DNA from: Nitrospina sp.
GTDB taxonomy: Bacteria > Nitrospinota > Nitrospinia > Nitrospinales > VA-1
NCBI GenBank assembly: GCA_003545625.1
Contig: DODH01000157.1
Location: forward strand, 1 to 7,760
Direction: 5' to 3'
DNA length: 7,760 nt
Shown: in pieces, positions 1 to 7,068 of the stretch
Layout: every line of letters begins with the position of its first letter
Numbering within the stretch: position 1 is the first letter of the stretch
Notes under the pieces: model-generated
Seen by the model: the letters and a program-made list of their open reading frames with translations, nothing else
Told to the model about the DNA's origin: nothing
Database searches by the model: none
Position numbers and translations under genes: made by a program

Positions 1-18
1 TGGGTAGTATTATGCCGG

Positions 19-57
19 TTCAGTGCTTGCTGAAAAGTGAAGCCGCAAGGTGCTTCA
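19..57. repeat. Two adjacent small inverted repeats
   Basis: TTCAG (19-23) pairs with CTGAA (30-34) around a 6-base loop, and TGAAGC (38-43) pairs with GCTTCA (52-57) around an 8-base loop. A third candidate, AGAGC (70-74) with GCTCT (86-90), lies just beyond. The stems are short and could be chance. Together they might mark a structured RNA or the end of a transcript. Confidence 0.3.
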
Positions 58-145
58 GATATTTCCACCAGAGCCTCAGCTTAATGCTCTCGATTTGAAA
101 CCGAACCCACAAATGTACGTTGCGTTGTGATTTGACCAGGGCCAT
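20..145 (-). CDS. Possible small basic peptide, 41 residues, hypothetical
   Basis: An ATG at 145 opens a 41-codon frame ending in TGA. AAAGG lies nine bases upstream (155-159). The peptide has eight Lys/Arg against one Glu, three Trp (13, 26, 27), and an alternating basic-hydrophobic stretch IKLRLWWKYLKHL at 21-33 that could form an amphipathic helix. I do not recognise it. Its 3' half overlaps two short inverted repeats, so the same bases could instead form a structured RNA or simply be intergenic. An ORF of this length arises easily by chance; the start-site spacing and composition are the only support. Confidence 0.2.
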   Translation of the reverse strand: MALVKSQRNVHLWVRFQIESIKLRLWWKYLKHLAASLFSKH

Positions 146-326
146 TCCTTCTTACCTTTAAAAAAACCACCTGTCAGATAAAAGAAACCAGACATCTTGG
201 ACAACATCCGCTCGGTCCGCTATGCGTATTTTTCCTAGCGGGCTCTAAACTCTTAACGGTTTGTACAGCTGTGAACTTTAAACAAGTATAGCAAAAATGC
301 ATAAAAAGAGCTTATAAATCAAATAG
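146..326. other. Intergenic region with no recognised gene
   Basis: This AT-rich stretch follows the carbonic anhydrase stop. I see no gene, tRNA or clear rho-independent terminator. It holds an ACAGCTGT palindrome near 266-273, a TATACT resembling a -10 element on the minus strand near 285-290 without a good -35, and the inverted repeat described separately. A seven-T run on the minus strand near 160-167 has no convincing GC stem before it. Confidence 0.4.
217..241. repeat. Short inverted repeat CCGCTA / TAGCGG
   Basis: CCGCTA at 217-222 and TAGCGG at 236-241 are perfect complements around a 13-base loop. In a plus-strand transcript the stem extends by G-C and two G-U pairs to about nine pairs (214-244). 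In a minus-strand transcript those wobble positions become A-C mismatches. No T-run follows on either strand, so it is not a typical terminator. Its role is unknown. Confidence 0.4.
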
Positions 327-623
327 TTATTGATAGTGGATGGGGGAGGATGAAAATGGTGTTGGGGAATGGGGGGTAATAATTTTTTGAGTTTCAATGA
401 TAAGACTCACTTTGCCGCTTTTAATGTCATAAAATGCGCCGACGATATCTATAGCACCTTCTTCATATCGGGCCGTCAAAATAGGGTCTTCAGTACGTAA
501 CCTTTCTACGCCAATTTTCACATTTTCTTTTGCGACAATATTTACCCAGCCGGGGGATTGTTTCTTCAATCTATCCAATGCGGGTTTTATAGCCTGCAAC
601 AGACTGCCGATATGTCCCGTTGA
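327..623 (-). pseudogene. C-terminal remainder of the beta-carbonic anhydrase, downstream of the amber codon
   Basis: The frame immediately after the TAG continues as STGHIGSLLQAIKPALDRLKK, then AKENVKIGVERLR, DPILTARYEEG and IVGAFYDIKSGKVSL. These are the standard beta-carbonic anhydrase segments that follow the GHSxCG zinc site, ending in the usual 'Y(D/E)..tG.V' strand. Joined to the upstream half across the amber codon, the total is about 213 residues, normal for the family, with no frameshift. A TTG at 599 could in principle start a separate peptide, but it would carry no zinc ligands and I see no reason to expect one. The last 20 or so residues after the final strand are rich in Pro and Ser and unlike the family. 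This could be a young pseudogene, a sequencing error at one base, or a readthrough product. Confidence 0.8.
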
Positions 624-626
624 CTA
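624..626 (-). other. In-frame TAG interrupting the carbonic anhydrase frame
   Basis: The minus strand reads GGA GGC TAG TCA ACG GGA CAT ATC, so the stop falls between the zinc-site segment and the following helix with no change of frame. TAG is one base from CAG, GAG, AAG, TGG, TAC, TAT, TTG and TCG, so one substitution explains it. TAG also ends moaE and the addA-like gene here, which argues against genome-wide amber reassignment. Confidence 0.85.
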
Positions 627-968
627 GCCTCCCTTGATGGTTGCATCCACGTTTCCACATTGGGAATGCCCTAAAATCATCAACAAGCTGACATTAAGGT
701 GTTCTACGGCATATTCCAGGCTTCCTACAAACATTTCGTTGACCACATTGCCAGCCACTCGCAAAACAAACAGGTCACCGAGGCCTTGGTCAAAAATGAT
801 CTCAGGGGAAACTCGTGAGTCCGCGCATGTTAATATTGCCGCAATCGGCTTTTCGCTCTCGGCCAGTTCAAGACGATGTTCGAAAGATTGATTGGGGTGC
901 AACGCACCTCCAGTGATATAACGTTGGTTGCCCTCCAAAAGCGTTTTGATAATATTTTTCTTTTCCAT
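624..968 (-). CDS. Beta-class carbonic anhydrase, N-terminal half ending at an in-frame amber codon
   Basis: This is the N-terminal part of a zinc enzyme that interconverts CO2 and bicarbonate. From the ATG at 968 it gives 114 residues. All zinc and catalytic residues are visible: CADSR (Cys48, Asp50, Arg52), LRVAGN at about 69-74, and GHSQC (His101, Cys104). The start is ATG 968; an in-frame TTG at 977 also exists but has only three bases between AAGGA and the start. The AAGGA at 981-985 is 12 bases from the ATG, which is long and may mean weak initiation. The frame stops at TAG 624-626, where homologues continue, and resumes in the same frame downstream. If translation stops here, the product lacks the last helices and strand of the fold and is probably unstable. 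The gene sits 20 nt after the addA-like stop and may be the last of the operon. Confidence 0.85.
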   Translation of the reverse strand: MEKKNIIKTLLEGNQRYITGGALHPNQSFEHRLELAESEKPIAAILTCADSRVSPEIIFDQGLGDLFVLRVAGNVVNEMFVGSLEYAVEHLNVSLLMILGHSQCGNVDATIKGG

Positions 969-980
969 TGAATTCAAATT

Positions 981-985
981 TCCTT
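981..985 (-). promoter_or_regulatory. Ribosome binding site of the carbonic anhydrase gene
   Basis: AAGGA on the minus strand lies in the gap after the addA-like stop. It is 12 bases before the ATG at 968 and only 3 before the alternative TTG at 977. The ATG is preferred, although the spacing is longer than ideal. Confidence 0.45.
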
Positions 986-988
986 GAA

Positions 989-3900
989 CTATTTATTAAT
1001 TTCCCGCCATGCTTTGAGTAAGGGGAAATATAAGGCTTTTTTAATAGGGCGTTTCTCGCCATATTTCCTTAGCACCATTTCATAGCGGTCTAATTGGTGT
1101 CTATAGCGTTTTACCTCATTTTCCAAAAAGATTTCAAGATTTTCCCCTTTTCCTTTATGGGTCCCGGTTTTGTAGTCAATGATCCACCTAACCCCTTCGT
1201 CAACGAATGTACGATCAATGACGTTTCGAATATACCGATTATCCTGAAAGAAGGTCAGGGGATACTCGGAATGGGCGTCATCATGTGGAGCCAAAATCCA
1301 ACATCCCCTTTCATCCTCTAGTATGTTGGTGAGAGCCAAAAGTCCTGATTTTGTTGCTTCTTCAGCCAGGTCGAGGGGTAACCCCTCCCCTAGAAGAGCT
1401 GGTTGAAGTTTAGATTTCAAGTTTTCTATTATTTCTTCAGGTTCGCTTTCCAATTTTTCTCCAGCTAAACTTTGCAGGCAACGGTGTAGGACATTTCCCA
1501 GGCAACGCGCTGTGTTTCCTGCCCAGTAGTACTCAGGCTCAACATCTTTTTCATCTTCAATTTCAACCACCTGTCCTTCAAGGATGGAATCAGCCGGGAC
1601 AGGGAGTGAAAAATCCATTGGCAGGCGATAAATGGAATGCATGGGAGATTCTGTTACAGTGAGACCTGGCTCAACAGGGTCTTTGTTTTCTTGAAGCTTG
1701 TTGAGCCATTCCTCCTTGATGTGCGGCCAGAGTTTATTCAGCAAAGATTGGGGATGGGGTTTCCATACTTCCTCCTTGGAAGGTTCCAAATGGCCAAATA
1801 GATGCAGTTGGGTTTTAGCTCTTGTCGCGGCAACATACAGAAGTCTTAAGGATTCATATTCTTCTTTTTCCTTATTCAGGTCCGATAAAAATTGGTAGAG
1901 AGGGGAAGGGTCGCCGCCTTTTTCCTCAATAGGGGCGAGTAATAGATCATCGCCGTGTGGCATCCAGTAAACCAGGCGCTTTTCATCTACCTTGATGCCT
2001 TTGCCCAGTCCAGGCAAAATGACAAAGTCAAACTCAAGGCCTTTGGCCTTGTGCATGGTCATGATTTGTACGGCATTATCGTGAACGGCCAAAGGGCTGG
2101 CATACAAATCTGTCAGGATTTGGTCGAAATTTTCAAATTGTTCTTCCTGTCCCGACGCTATAATTTCTTCCACTTTGTTAAAAAATACCTCAATGTCATC
2201 AGGACTGGTTCCTTGCAGGCAGGCAGGTCCGCCCAGGCCAATCCAACAGGCTTCCAGTATGTCGCGAAAATTTTTGTCGGCAAAATCGTTTAAAAAAGGA
2301 TGAATATTGCGGACCAGGTTTTGTGCCCTTTTATTTCCGTCTTCACTAAGAAGTCCAATGCGGTCAGGATTATTCAGCAGGGACCAAATCGTCGTTGTGG
2401 GATCCAGTTCGACCAATGCATGGATATCTGTCAAAGATAGTCCACACCAGGGTGCTCTTAGGATGGAAAGCCAGGCGGTTCGGTCTCCAGGAAAACGTAG
2501 AGCCGTGAGTAGGGAAAGCAGATCCAAAATCGCTGGCCTGTCAGTGAGTGAGTCGATGGCCTGGGCCTTGAATGCAATGTTTGATTCATGAAAATGCTTC
2601 ACGATTGAAGTAAGATGGGTTCGCCCTCTGACAAGAATTGCAATGCTCTTGTCTGGATGTTGGGATTGCAGGTCATTGACCAGAAGCGTGATCTTGTGCG
2701 CTTCTTCCTCGGCAATAGCCTGCCTGTTTGGGTGGTATGGTACAGGGTGGTACACCACTCCGGTATGCACGCTTTCCGGCAATACCGCTGATGACTCGGA
2801 GTAAGAAATGGCTCCCAGGTTCGGGTCGTCGTGTTTCGGAAATATTTTTTGAAAGCAGGTATTGACCCAGTCCACCAGATGTTTTTGTGAACGGAAGTTG
2901 GATTCCAGGGCCAGGGTCTTTAAACGCAAAGACCCCAATCCTCGTTTCTGTATCTTGATAAACAAACCCACCTCGGCATCCCTGAATCGGTATATGGATT
3001 GTTTGGGATCGCCGACAATGAACAGGGTTTTGCCATCCCCATCGCTCCATTCGGCGGTGAGCTTATGCAAAAGCTCTTCCTGCTTGTAAGAGGTGTCCTG
3101 ATATTCATCCACCAGGAAATGATGGATTTTGCAATCGAGATAAAAAAGTAAATCAGTGGGACTTTCCTGCCCATTCTCATCCTTATGAACCAGACCATTG
3201 ATGGCGGAAAGAGAAATTTCTGTGAAATCCGTAATCTGCCTGGATGAAAAAACTTTTTTCAGACTTTTATTGATCTCTGCCAGAAGGCGGATGGTGGATT
3301 TAAGCAAATCCCACTCGCTGTCGGTGAAGTGCTCATGGGGAAGTTTTTTTACCTTAGCCAGAGCGGGCAGAAGGGCAGGGTTCTCCTGCATGGAGTTCAC
3401 TAAATCGAGAAACGCCTCTTTCATCTCCTTGGCCTTGGAGTCTTTACTTGCAGGAAAACCCATCCGTTTATCCACTGTTTTTCTGTAGGTATTGTTTCCC
3501 GTTAAAAAAAGATGGGCCAAGGCTTTCCAGATTTCCAAATCATCGATTGAGACCTCTGGAAATTTTTTCAGTTCCCCCAGGCAGGCGCATGGGTGGGACG
3601 GATTATCAATATTTCTGCCTGAGTAGTTGGCGATCTGCAATATTTTCTGTTGCAGTTCAGGTGCGAACAAGTCTTTTAATTCTCCCATGCGTGACTGAAT
3701 CAAATTTGCCATTGTTTGTTCCAACTCTTGCCGGGCGCTGTCATTCAGAGGATGCCTTTCCAGGTTTTCACGTGGGTCGAAAAAGGAGATCATCCACTGG
3801 TCTCTTTTTTCCAAAAGCTGGATGATTCTTTTTATGAAGTCTTCCTTGGAGTTATCTATGTGCCGGAGGATATTTCGCACCAGTTCACCATAGGGATTGG

Positions 3901-4387
3901 TCTCGCTTTCCGTCAGGTTCAGGATAATTCTTGCTGTTTCACGGTAAAGGCTTTTGGCATTTTCCTGGATGTTTAAACTTGTTCCCATCCTGGATAACAA
4001 AGGCATGCGACGGGTTAAAGAGGAACAAAAAGAGTCGATGGTTACAATCCTCAGGCGGGCTGGATTATCCATCAATTGCCATTGGCGTAGCTCATTTTGC
4101 TCCAGAACTTTTTGCGCCAGCTTCCAGGTAAGCTTGGCGTGCATTTGTTCTGGGCACGGACGAGTTTGGGCAATGGTTAGCGCTGAGAGAATTCTTTCTT
4201 TCATTTCGGCGGCGGCTTTGCGGGTAAACGTCATTGCCAGAATTTCTTCCGGGAAGTTTGCCAGCCCTAATAGTTTCAGATACCGCTGAATAAGCAGTTC
4301 TGTTTTCCCCGATCCCGCCGGGGCCTGAACGATAAAGGACTGGTCGGGTTCCAGTGCCTGCTTTCTTACCTTTTCGTCAGCCAGCAT
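989..4387 (-). CDS. AddA-like UvrD/RecB-family helicase with C-terminal PD-(D/E)XK nuclease
   Basis: This is a superfamily 1A DNA helicase-nuclease of 1132 residues, close to the usual AddA length. It should use ATP to translocate on a DNA strand 3'-5' and cut it. The helicase motifs are all present in order: Walker A APAGSGKT 22-29, Ia MTFTRKAAAEM 52-62, TIDSFC 116-121, Walker B LVDEYQDT 425-432, III VGDPKQSIYRFR 458-469, IV ESNFRSQ 495-501, V TMHKAKGLEFDFVI 777-790 and VI LLYVAATRAK 849-858. The nuclease has GNVLH (His968), Glu1041, IDRTF (Asp1058), IIDYKTG (Asp1071, Lys1073) and HQLDRY (Gln1098, Tyr1102). No motif is broken. The start is the ATG overlapping the upstream stop. Pairing with an AddB-like gene favours AddA over RecB or plain UvrD, but it may be a divergent AddAB branch, so no symbol is given. 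The stop is TAG, 20 nt before the carbonic anhydrase ATG. Confidence 0.92.
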   Translation of the reverse strand: MLADEKVRKQALEPDQSFIVQAPAGSGKTELLIQRYLKLLGLANFPEEILAMTFTRKAAAEMKERILSALTIAQTRPCPEQMHAKLTWKLAQKVLEQNELRQWQLMDNPARLRIVTIDSFCSSLTRRMPLLSRMGTSLNIQENAKSLYRETARIILNLTESETNPYGELVRNILRHIDNSKEDFIKRIIQLLEKRDQWMISFFDPRENLERHPLNDSARQELEQTMANLIQSRMGELKDLFAPELQQKILQIANYSGRNIDNPSHPCACLGELKKFPEVSIDDLEIWKALAHLFLTGNNTYRKTVDKRMGFPASKDSKAKEMKEAFLDLVNSMQENPALLPALAKVKKLPHEHFTDSEWDLLKSTIRLLAEINKSLKKVFSSRQITDFTEISLSAINGLVHKDENGQESPTDLLFYLDCKIHHFLVDEYQDTSYKQEELLHKLTAEWSDGDGKTLFIVGDPKQSIYRFRDAEVGLFIKIQKRGLGSLRLKTLALESNFRSQKHLVDWVNTCFQKIFPKHDDPNLGAISYSESSAVLPESVHTGVVYHPVPYHPNRQAIAEEEAHKITLLVNDLQSQHPDKSIAILVRGRTHLTSIVKHFHESNIAFKAQAIDSLTDRPAILDLLSLLTALRFPGDRTAWLSILRAPWCGLSLTDIHALVELDPTTTIWSLLNNPDRIGLLSEDGNKRAQNLVRNIHPFLNDFADKNFRDILEACWIGLGGPACLQGTSPDDIEVFFNKVEEIIASGQEEQFENFDQILTDLYASPLAVHDNAVQIMTMHKAKGLEFDFVILPGLGKGIKVDEKRLVYWMPHGDDLLLAPIEEKGGDPSPLYQFLSDLNKEKEEYESLRLLYVAATRAKTQLHLFGHLEPSKEEVWKPHPQSLLNKLWPHIKEEWLNKLQENKDPVEPGLTVTESPMHSIYRLPMDFSLPVPADSILEGQVVEIEDEKDVEPEYYWAGNTARCLGNVLHRCLQSLAGEKLESEPEEIIENLKSKLQPALLGEGLPLDLAEEATKSGLLALTNILEDERGCWILAPHDDAHSEYPLTFFQDNRYIRNVIDRTFVDEGVRWIIDYKTGTHKGKGENLEIFLENEVKRYRHQLDRYEMVLRKYGEKRPIKKALYFPLLKAWREINK

Positions 4388-7056
4388 TAGGGCGTGTCCT
4401 CCGGTATTTCTTGAATTCGGCAAAGAGAGTTGAACTCACAATGTAAGCAAGGTTCGCCTTTATTGACAGGGAGGACCTGATTATTCCCCTGCAAAAACTC
4501 ATCAGCGACACGATTCAAATTGTTTTTCCAATAACTCAGCAATTCTTTCCAGGTTGAGCATCCGGTATCCTTGGCGAAATCGTAGTTCTTGAGTTTTCCC
4601 AGTGGCAAGTCGGCGGTGCCCTTGAACTCCGGTTTGCCGAGTGTCAGATGACCATAAGCCAAACCGACAGGAGGTTGGGCCGTCGCGTAAAGCGGTAGTT
4701 GTGGCGCGCGTATTTTTTCTGCAAACCATTCTGCTGGTTTTGCCTCTCTTCCAGTTTTGTAGTCGATCAATAACAAACCTTTTCCGGGAATTTCATCAAT
4801 GCGATCGATTCTTAAGCTAAGTTTTATGCCACACAGGTTTATGGAAACATCTTCCTCGTTGTGGAGCACTTGAAAGTCGGGTCGCTCCCGCTCTATGTTA
4901 AGTAGCCAGTCATGGATGAGGCGCACGTTTCGTTCTATTTCGAGTTTATTAAATTGTGTTTGGCCGGTAGTGCGCTGTGAACATAATTTGAGGGCTTCCT
5001 GCACACATTCTTCAATGCGTTTTTCCAGAATGCCATGTGAAAGGTTTGAAAGGTTTTTCCGGTTGCGCGTTTTGTCCCAGAAAAGTTCCAGGGCTTTATG
5101 GATCAGGTTTCCGCGATCCAGATTGTCAAAATCGATTTCAGCAACCGGGGTGCGTTGGCTGTTCAAACGGTGACGGGCAAAAGCCCGAAACGGGCAATCC
5201 ACCTGATCCTTGAGCAGAGCATATCCTGACGAAATACCCTGTGTCCCATATTGGTTTTTTTCAGAATCCGTCACCTGCAGAAATGCGGGCTCCGTGAATT
5301 TTTCCAATTGGTTCATGGCCCGGACTTGATCCTTGATTCGGTTGGAAAGATACGGGGCCTTCTTATCTTGGGGGAACCGTTTTAATAGAGGGCTCATTTC
5401 CAGATCCATGTCTCCTTCGTGCAGGGGATAGCTGAAATGAACGTCCGGTGCGGCCATCAAGAGGCGAGTCAGGGATTGCTCGGTAAATTTTAGTTCTCTC
5501 TGTGGATTGGAACGTGGGATGGAATATTTATTCCTGATCTCATAGGGAATGAAAGGATTGGGTTCAGGATGGGCGGGGAGCGCTTCGTGGTGGCAACCCA
5601 TGACCCATAAATAATCAAATTGCATTCCGGAAGATTCCAAAAGACCAATCACCTGAATGGAATGCTCCGGTGTTTTGCTCTGAAAAGGTTTGCTTCGAGT
5701 TATATGGGTAAGATGGTTTAAAACTTCCAGCCTGTTAATGGGACCCAGGATTTGGTTCAGGGAACAGAGTTGGTTCAGGCAATCTTTCCAGGCCTCAAAA
5801 CCCTGGTGCCGCTTCGATAAAACAGATTGTTTATCAGTGCCTGGTGCCACTTTTCCCGGCCAACCTGTGGTTTTCAAAAAATCCGACAACTCCTTCGCCC
5901 ATTTTTCTGGCATGAGTTTGCTGTTATTTAAGGTCCAGGATTTTAAACTCTCCACAAGTTGGTCTACTTGAGGAACACTGCCACAAATTGAGTGGAATCG
6001 ATCCAGAGGGATGGAGAGAACTCTTTTTTTTCGCAGGTTACGTTCCAGATCTGATATTTCTCTGGTGGGTGGAAAAGCAAAACCAAAAAATGGGCTCTGG
6101 ATGATAGACAGGAATGTGCTGACAGGAACATTGGATGTTTTCACGCTTAACAGGTTCAGCGCCAGTTTGATCATGGGTTCCTGGGACAAGGGAGGAGCTA
6201 ACGAAATGTTAAAAGGTAAATCCTCTTCGTCCAGACTGAAAATGGTTTCAGGAACCAGTTCTGCCGCCAATTCGCGTTTAAGAAGTGTGCGGTATTTTTC
6301 CAGTTCCGGTACCACGATGCCGATACGTTTTCCAGGCTGAAATATTGACCTTACCCAGCAGGCACAGGCCTCAGCTTCGCCCTGCCGGTTTTCATATTCC
6401 TCAACATTTACGTTTTTGTCGTTTAGCTTTTCCATCCTTTGCGCAAGAATTTCAGGGCTCGGTACCGGTGAGAGGAAATCAACACGGGTCCCCTTTTCGC
6501 GTAGGAAGTTCAGAAAATATTTTAGTTGCGGACTTTGTTCTTCAAAGCCCCGTATTCGAAGCGAGTGAGGGATGAGTATTTCTCCCTCCTGCATGGAGTT
6601 TCTCACTGCATCCATAAGCATGCAGGGCGCTAAAGCCGAGGAAAGGCGGCTCTCAAATTGCCTTATCCACCTCAGGAAGGCCTTCGACTCGTCTGTTTGT
6701 TCATAGAGTTTTTTATCACGTGGTAGGCGGTATTCGTGAAGCAAAGAAAAAGCTTTGCTGGTTTGGCTGGCGACTCCTTGCAAATGAAGGAGGTCCAGCC
6801 GGGCTGAGTCCTGATTTATGATTTCTTCCCAGATTTTTTCGCATTGCAGTTCACTGAGGAGATATTTTTCGGGCCAGGATGCAAGCCAAACATCACGCAA
6901 CCATGATGACAGGGGGAGTATCGGTGGGGTCTGCCAGGCGTTTTCCCCAGCTTTTCTCTTTTGCTCATCGTGTTCAAGCAAAAGCCAGCGGGCCAGCCGG
7001 GCGTTGACGGTTAGGGTGAGAGGAATTTCAGGAAGGGTAATGACTTTGTCCTGCAT
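4387..7056 (-). CDS. AddB-like PD-(D/E)XK nuclease, iron-sulfur type (TIGR03623-like probable DNA repair protein)
   Basis: This is the likely partner subunit of an AddAB-type enzyme that resects DNA double-strand ends for RecA-dependent repair. The 889 residues fit the AddB-like 'probable DNA repair protein' family, whose members are about 900 long. The C-terminal third is a RecB-family nuclease: GNLIH (His653), Glu735, IDRID (Asp751), LIDYKTG (Asp765, Lys767) and QLPLY (Gln786, Tyr790). Cys621 before the nuclease, with Cys870, Cys873 and Cys879 after it, gives the C...C-x2-C-x5-C arrangement that holds a 4Fe-4S cluster in AddB. The middle part, including YLWVMGCHHEALPAHP at about 482-497, resembles an inactivated helicase fold. 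I see no GxGKT at the N-terminus, where Bacillus AddB has one; here it reads TLTVNARLARWLL. The stop overlaps the next start as TAATG, so translation of the two subunits is probably coupled. The family is quite sure; the biochemical role is inferred from homology and pairing. Confidence 0.88.
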   Translation of the reverse strand: MQDKVITLPEIPLTLTVNARLARWLLLEHDEQKRKAGENAWQTPPILPLSSWLRDVWLASWPEKYLLSELQCEKIWEEIINQDSARLDLLHLQGVASQTSKAFSLLHEYRLPRDKKLYEQTDESKAFLRWIRQFESRLSSALAPCMLMDAVRNSMQEGEILIPHSLRIRGFEEQSPQLKYFLNFLREKGTRVDFLSPVPSPEILAQRMEKLNDKNVNVEEYENRQGEAEACACWVRSIFQPGKRIGIVVPELEKYRTLLKRELAAELVPETIFSLDEEDLPFNISLAPPLSQEPMIKLALNLLSVKTSNVPVSTFLSIIQSPFFGFAFPPTREISDLERNLRKKRVLSIPLDRFHSICGSVPQVDQLVESLKSWTLNNSKLMPEKWAKELSDFLKTTGWPGKVAPGTDKQSVLSKRHQGFEAWKDCLNQLCSLNQILGPINRLEVLNHLTHITRSKPFQSKTPEHSIQVIGLLESSGMQFDYLWVMGCHHEALPAHPEPNPFIPYEIRNKYSIPRSNPQRELKFTEQSLTRLLMAAPDVHFSYPLHEGDMDLEMSPLLKRFPQDKKAPYLSNRIKDQVRAMNQLEKFTEPAFLQVTDSEKNQYGTQGISSGYALLKDQVDCPFRAFARHRLNSQRTPVAEIDFDNLDRGNLIHKALELFWDKTRNRKNLSNLSHGILEKRIEECVQEALKLCSQRTTGQTQFNKLEIERNVRLIHDWLLNIERERPDFQVLHNEEDVSINLCGIKLSLRIDRIDEIPGKGLLLIDYKTGREAKPAEWFAEKIRAPQLPLYATAQPPVGLAYGHLTLGKPEFKGTADLPLGKLKNYDFAKDTGCSTWKELLSYWKNNLNRVADEFLQGNNQVLPVNKGEPCLHCEFNSLCRIQEIPEDTP
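4398..4402 (-). promoter_or_regulatory. Ribosome binding site of the addA-like gene, inside the addB-like coding end
   Basis: The minus strand reads GGAGG ten bases before the ATG at 4387, within the last codons of the addB-like gene. It selects this ATG over a TTG twelve codons further upstream. With the TAATG stop-start overlap it points to translational coupling of the two subunits. Confidence 0.75.
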
Positions 7057-7064
7057 GCTGAGGT

Positions 7065-7068
7065 TCCT
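7065..7068 (-). promoter_or_regulatory. Ribosome binding site of the addB-like gene, overlapping the moaE stop
   Basis: The minus strand reads TTAGGAACCTCAGCATG. The AGGA overlaps the moaE TAG and sits eight bases before the ATG at 7056. This chooses that ATG over an open frame that extends 46 more codons upstream into moaE. The upstream stretch is low in family-like sequence and begins with a non-ATG codon. Confidence 0.65.

Noticed and set aside
1..180. Possible 6S, SRP, tmRNA or tRNA gene in the left intergenic region
   Set aside because: I compared remembered conserved segments on both strands and found only short chance-level similarities and no closing stem or T-loop.
153..190. Rho-independent terminator before the minus-strand T-run near 160-167
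   Set aside because: The bases before the run do not form a GC-rich stem; only a 4-pair stem with a long loop is possible.
1955..2293. 112-codon plus-strand frame inside the addA-like gene
   Set aside because: It lies fully within the helicase gene, antisense to a region with intact motifs nearby, and has no recognisable domain.
4388..4423. Alternative TTG start of the addA-like gene
   Set aside because: The ATG at 4387 has GGAGG at 10 bases and forms a TAATG overlap, while the TTG has no comparable site.
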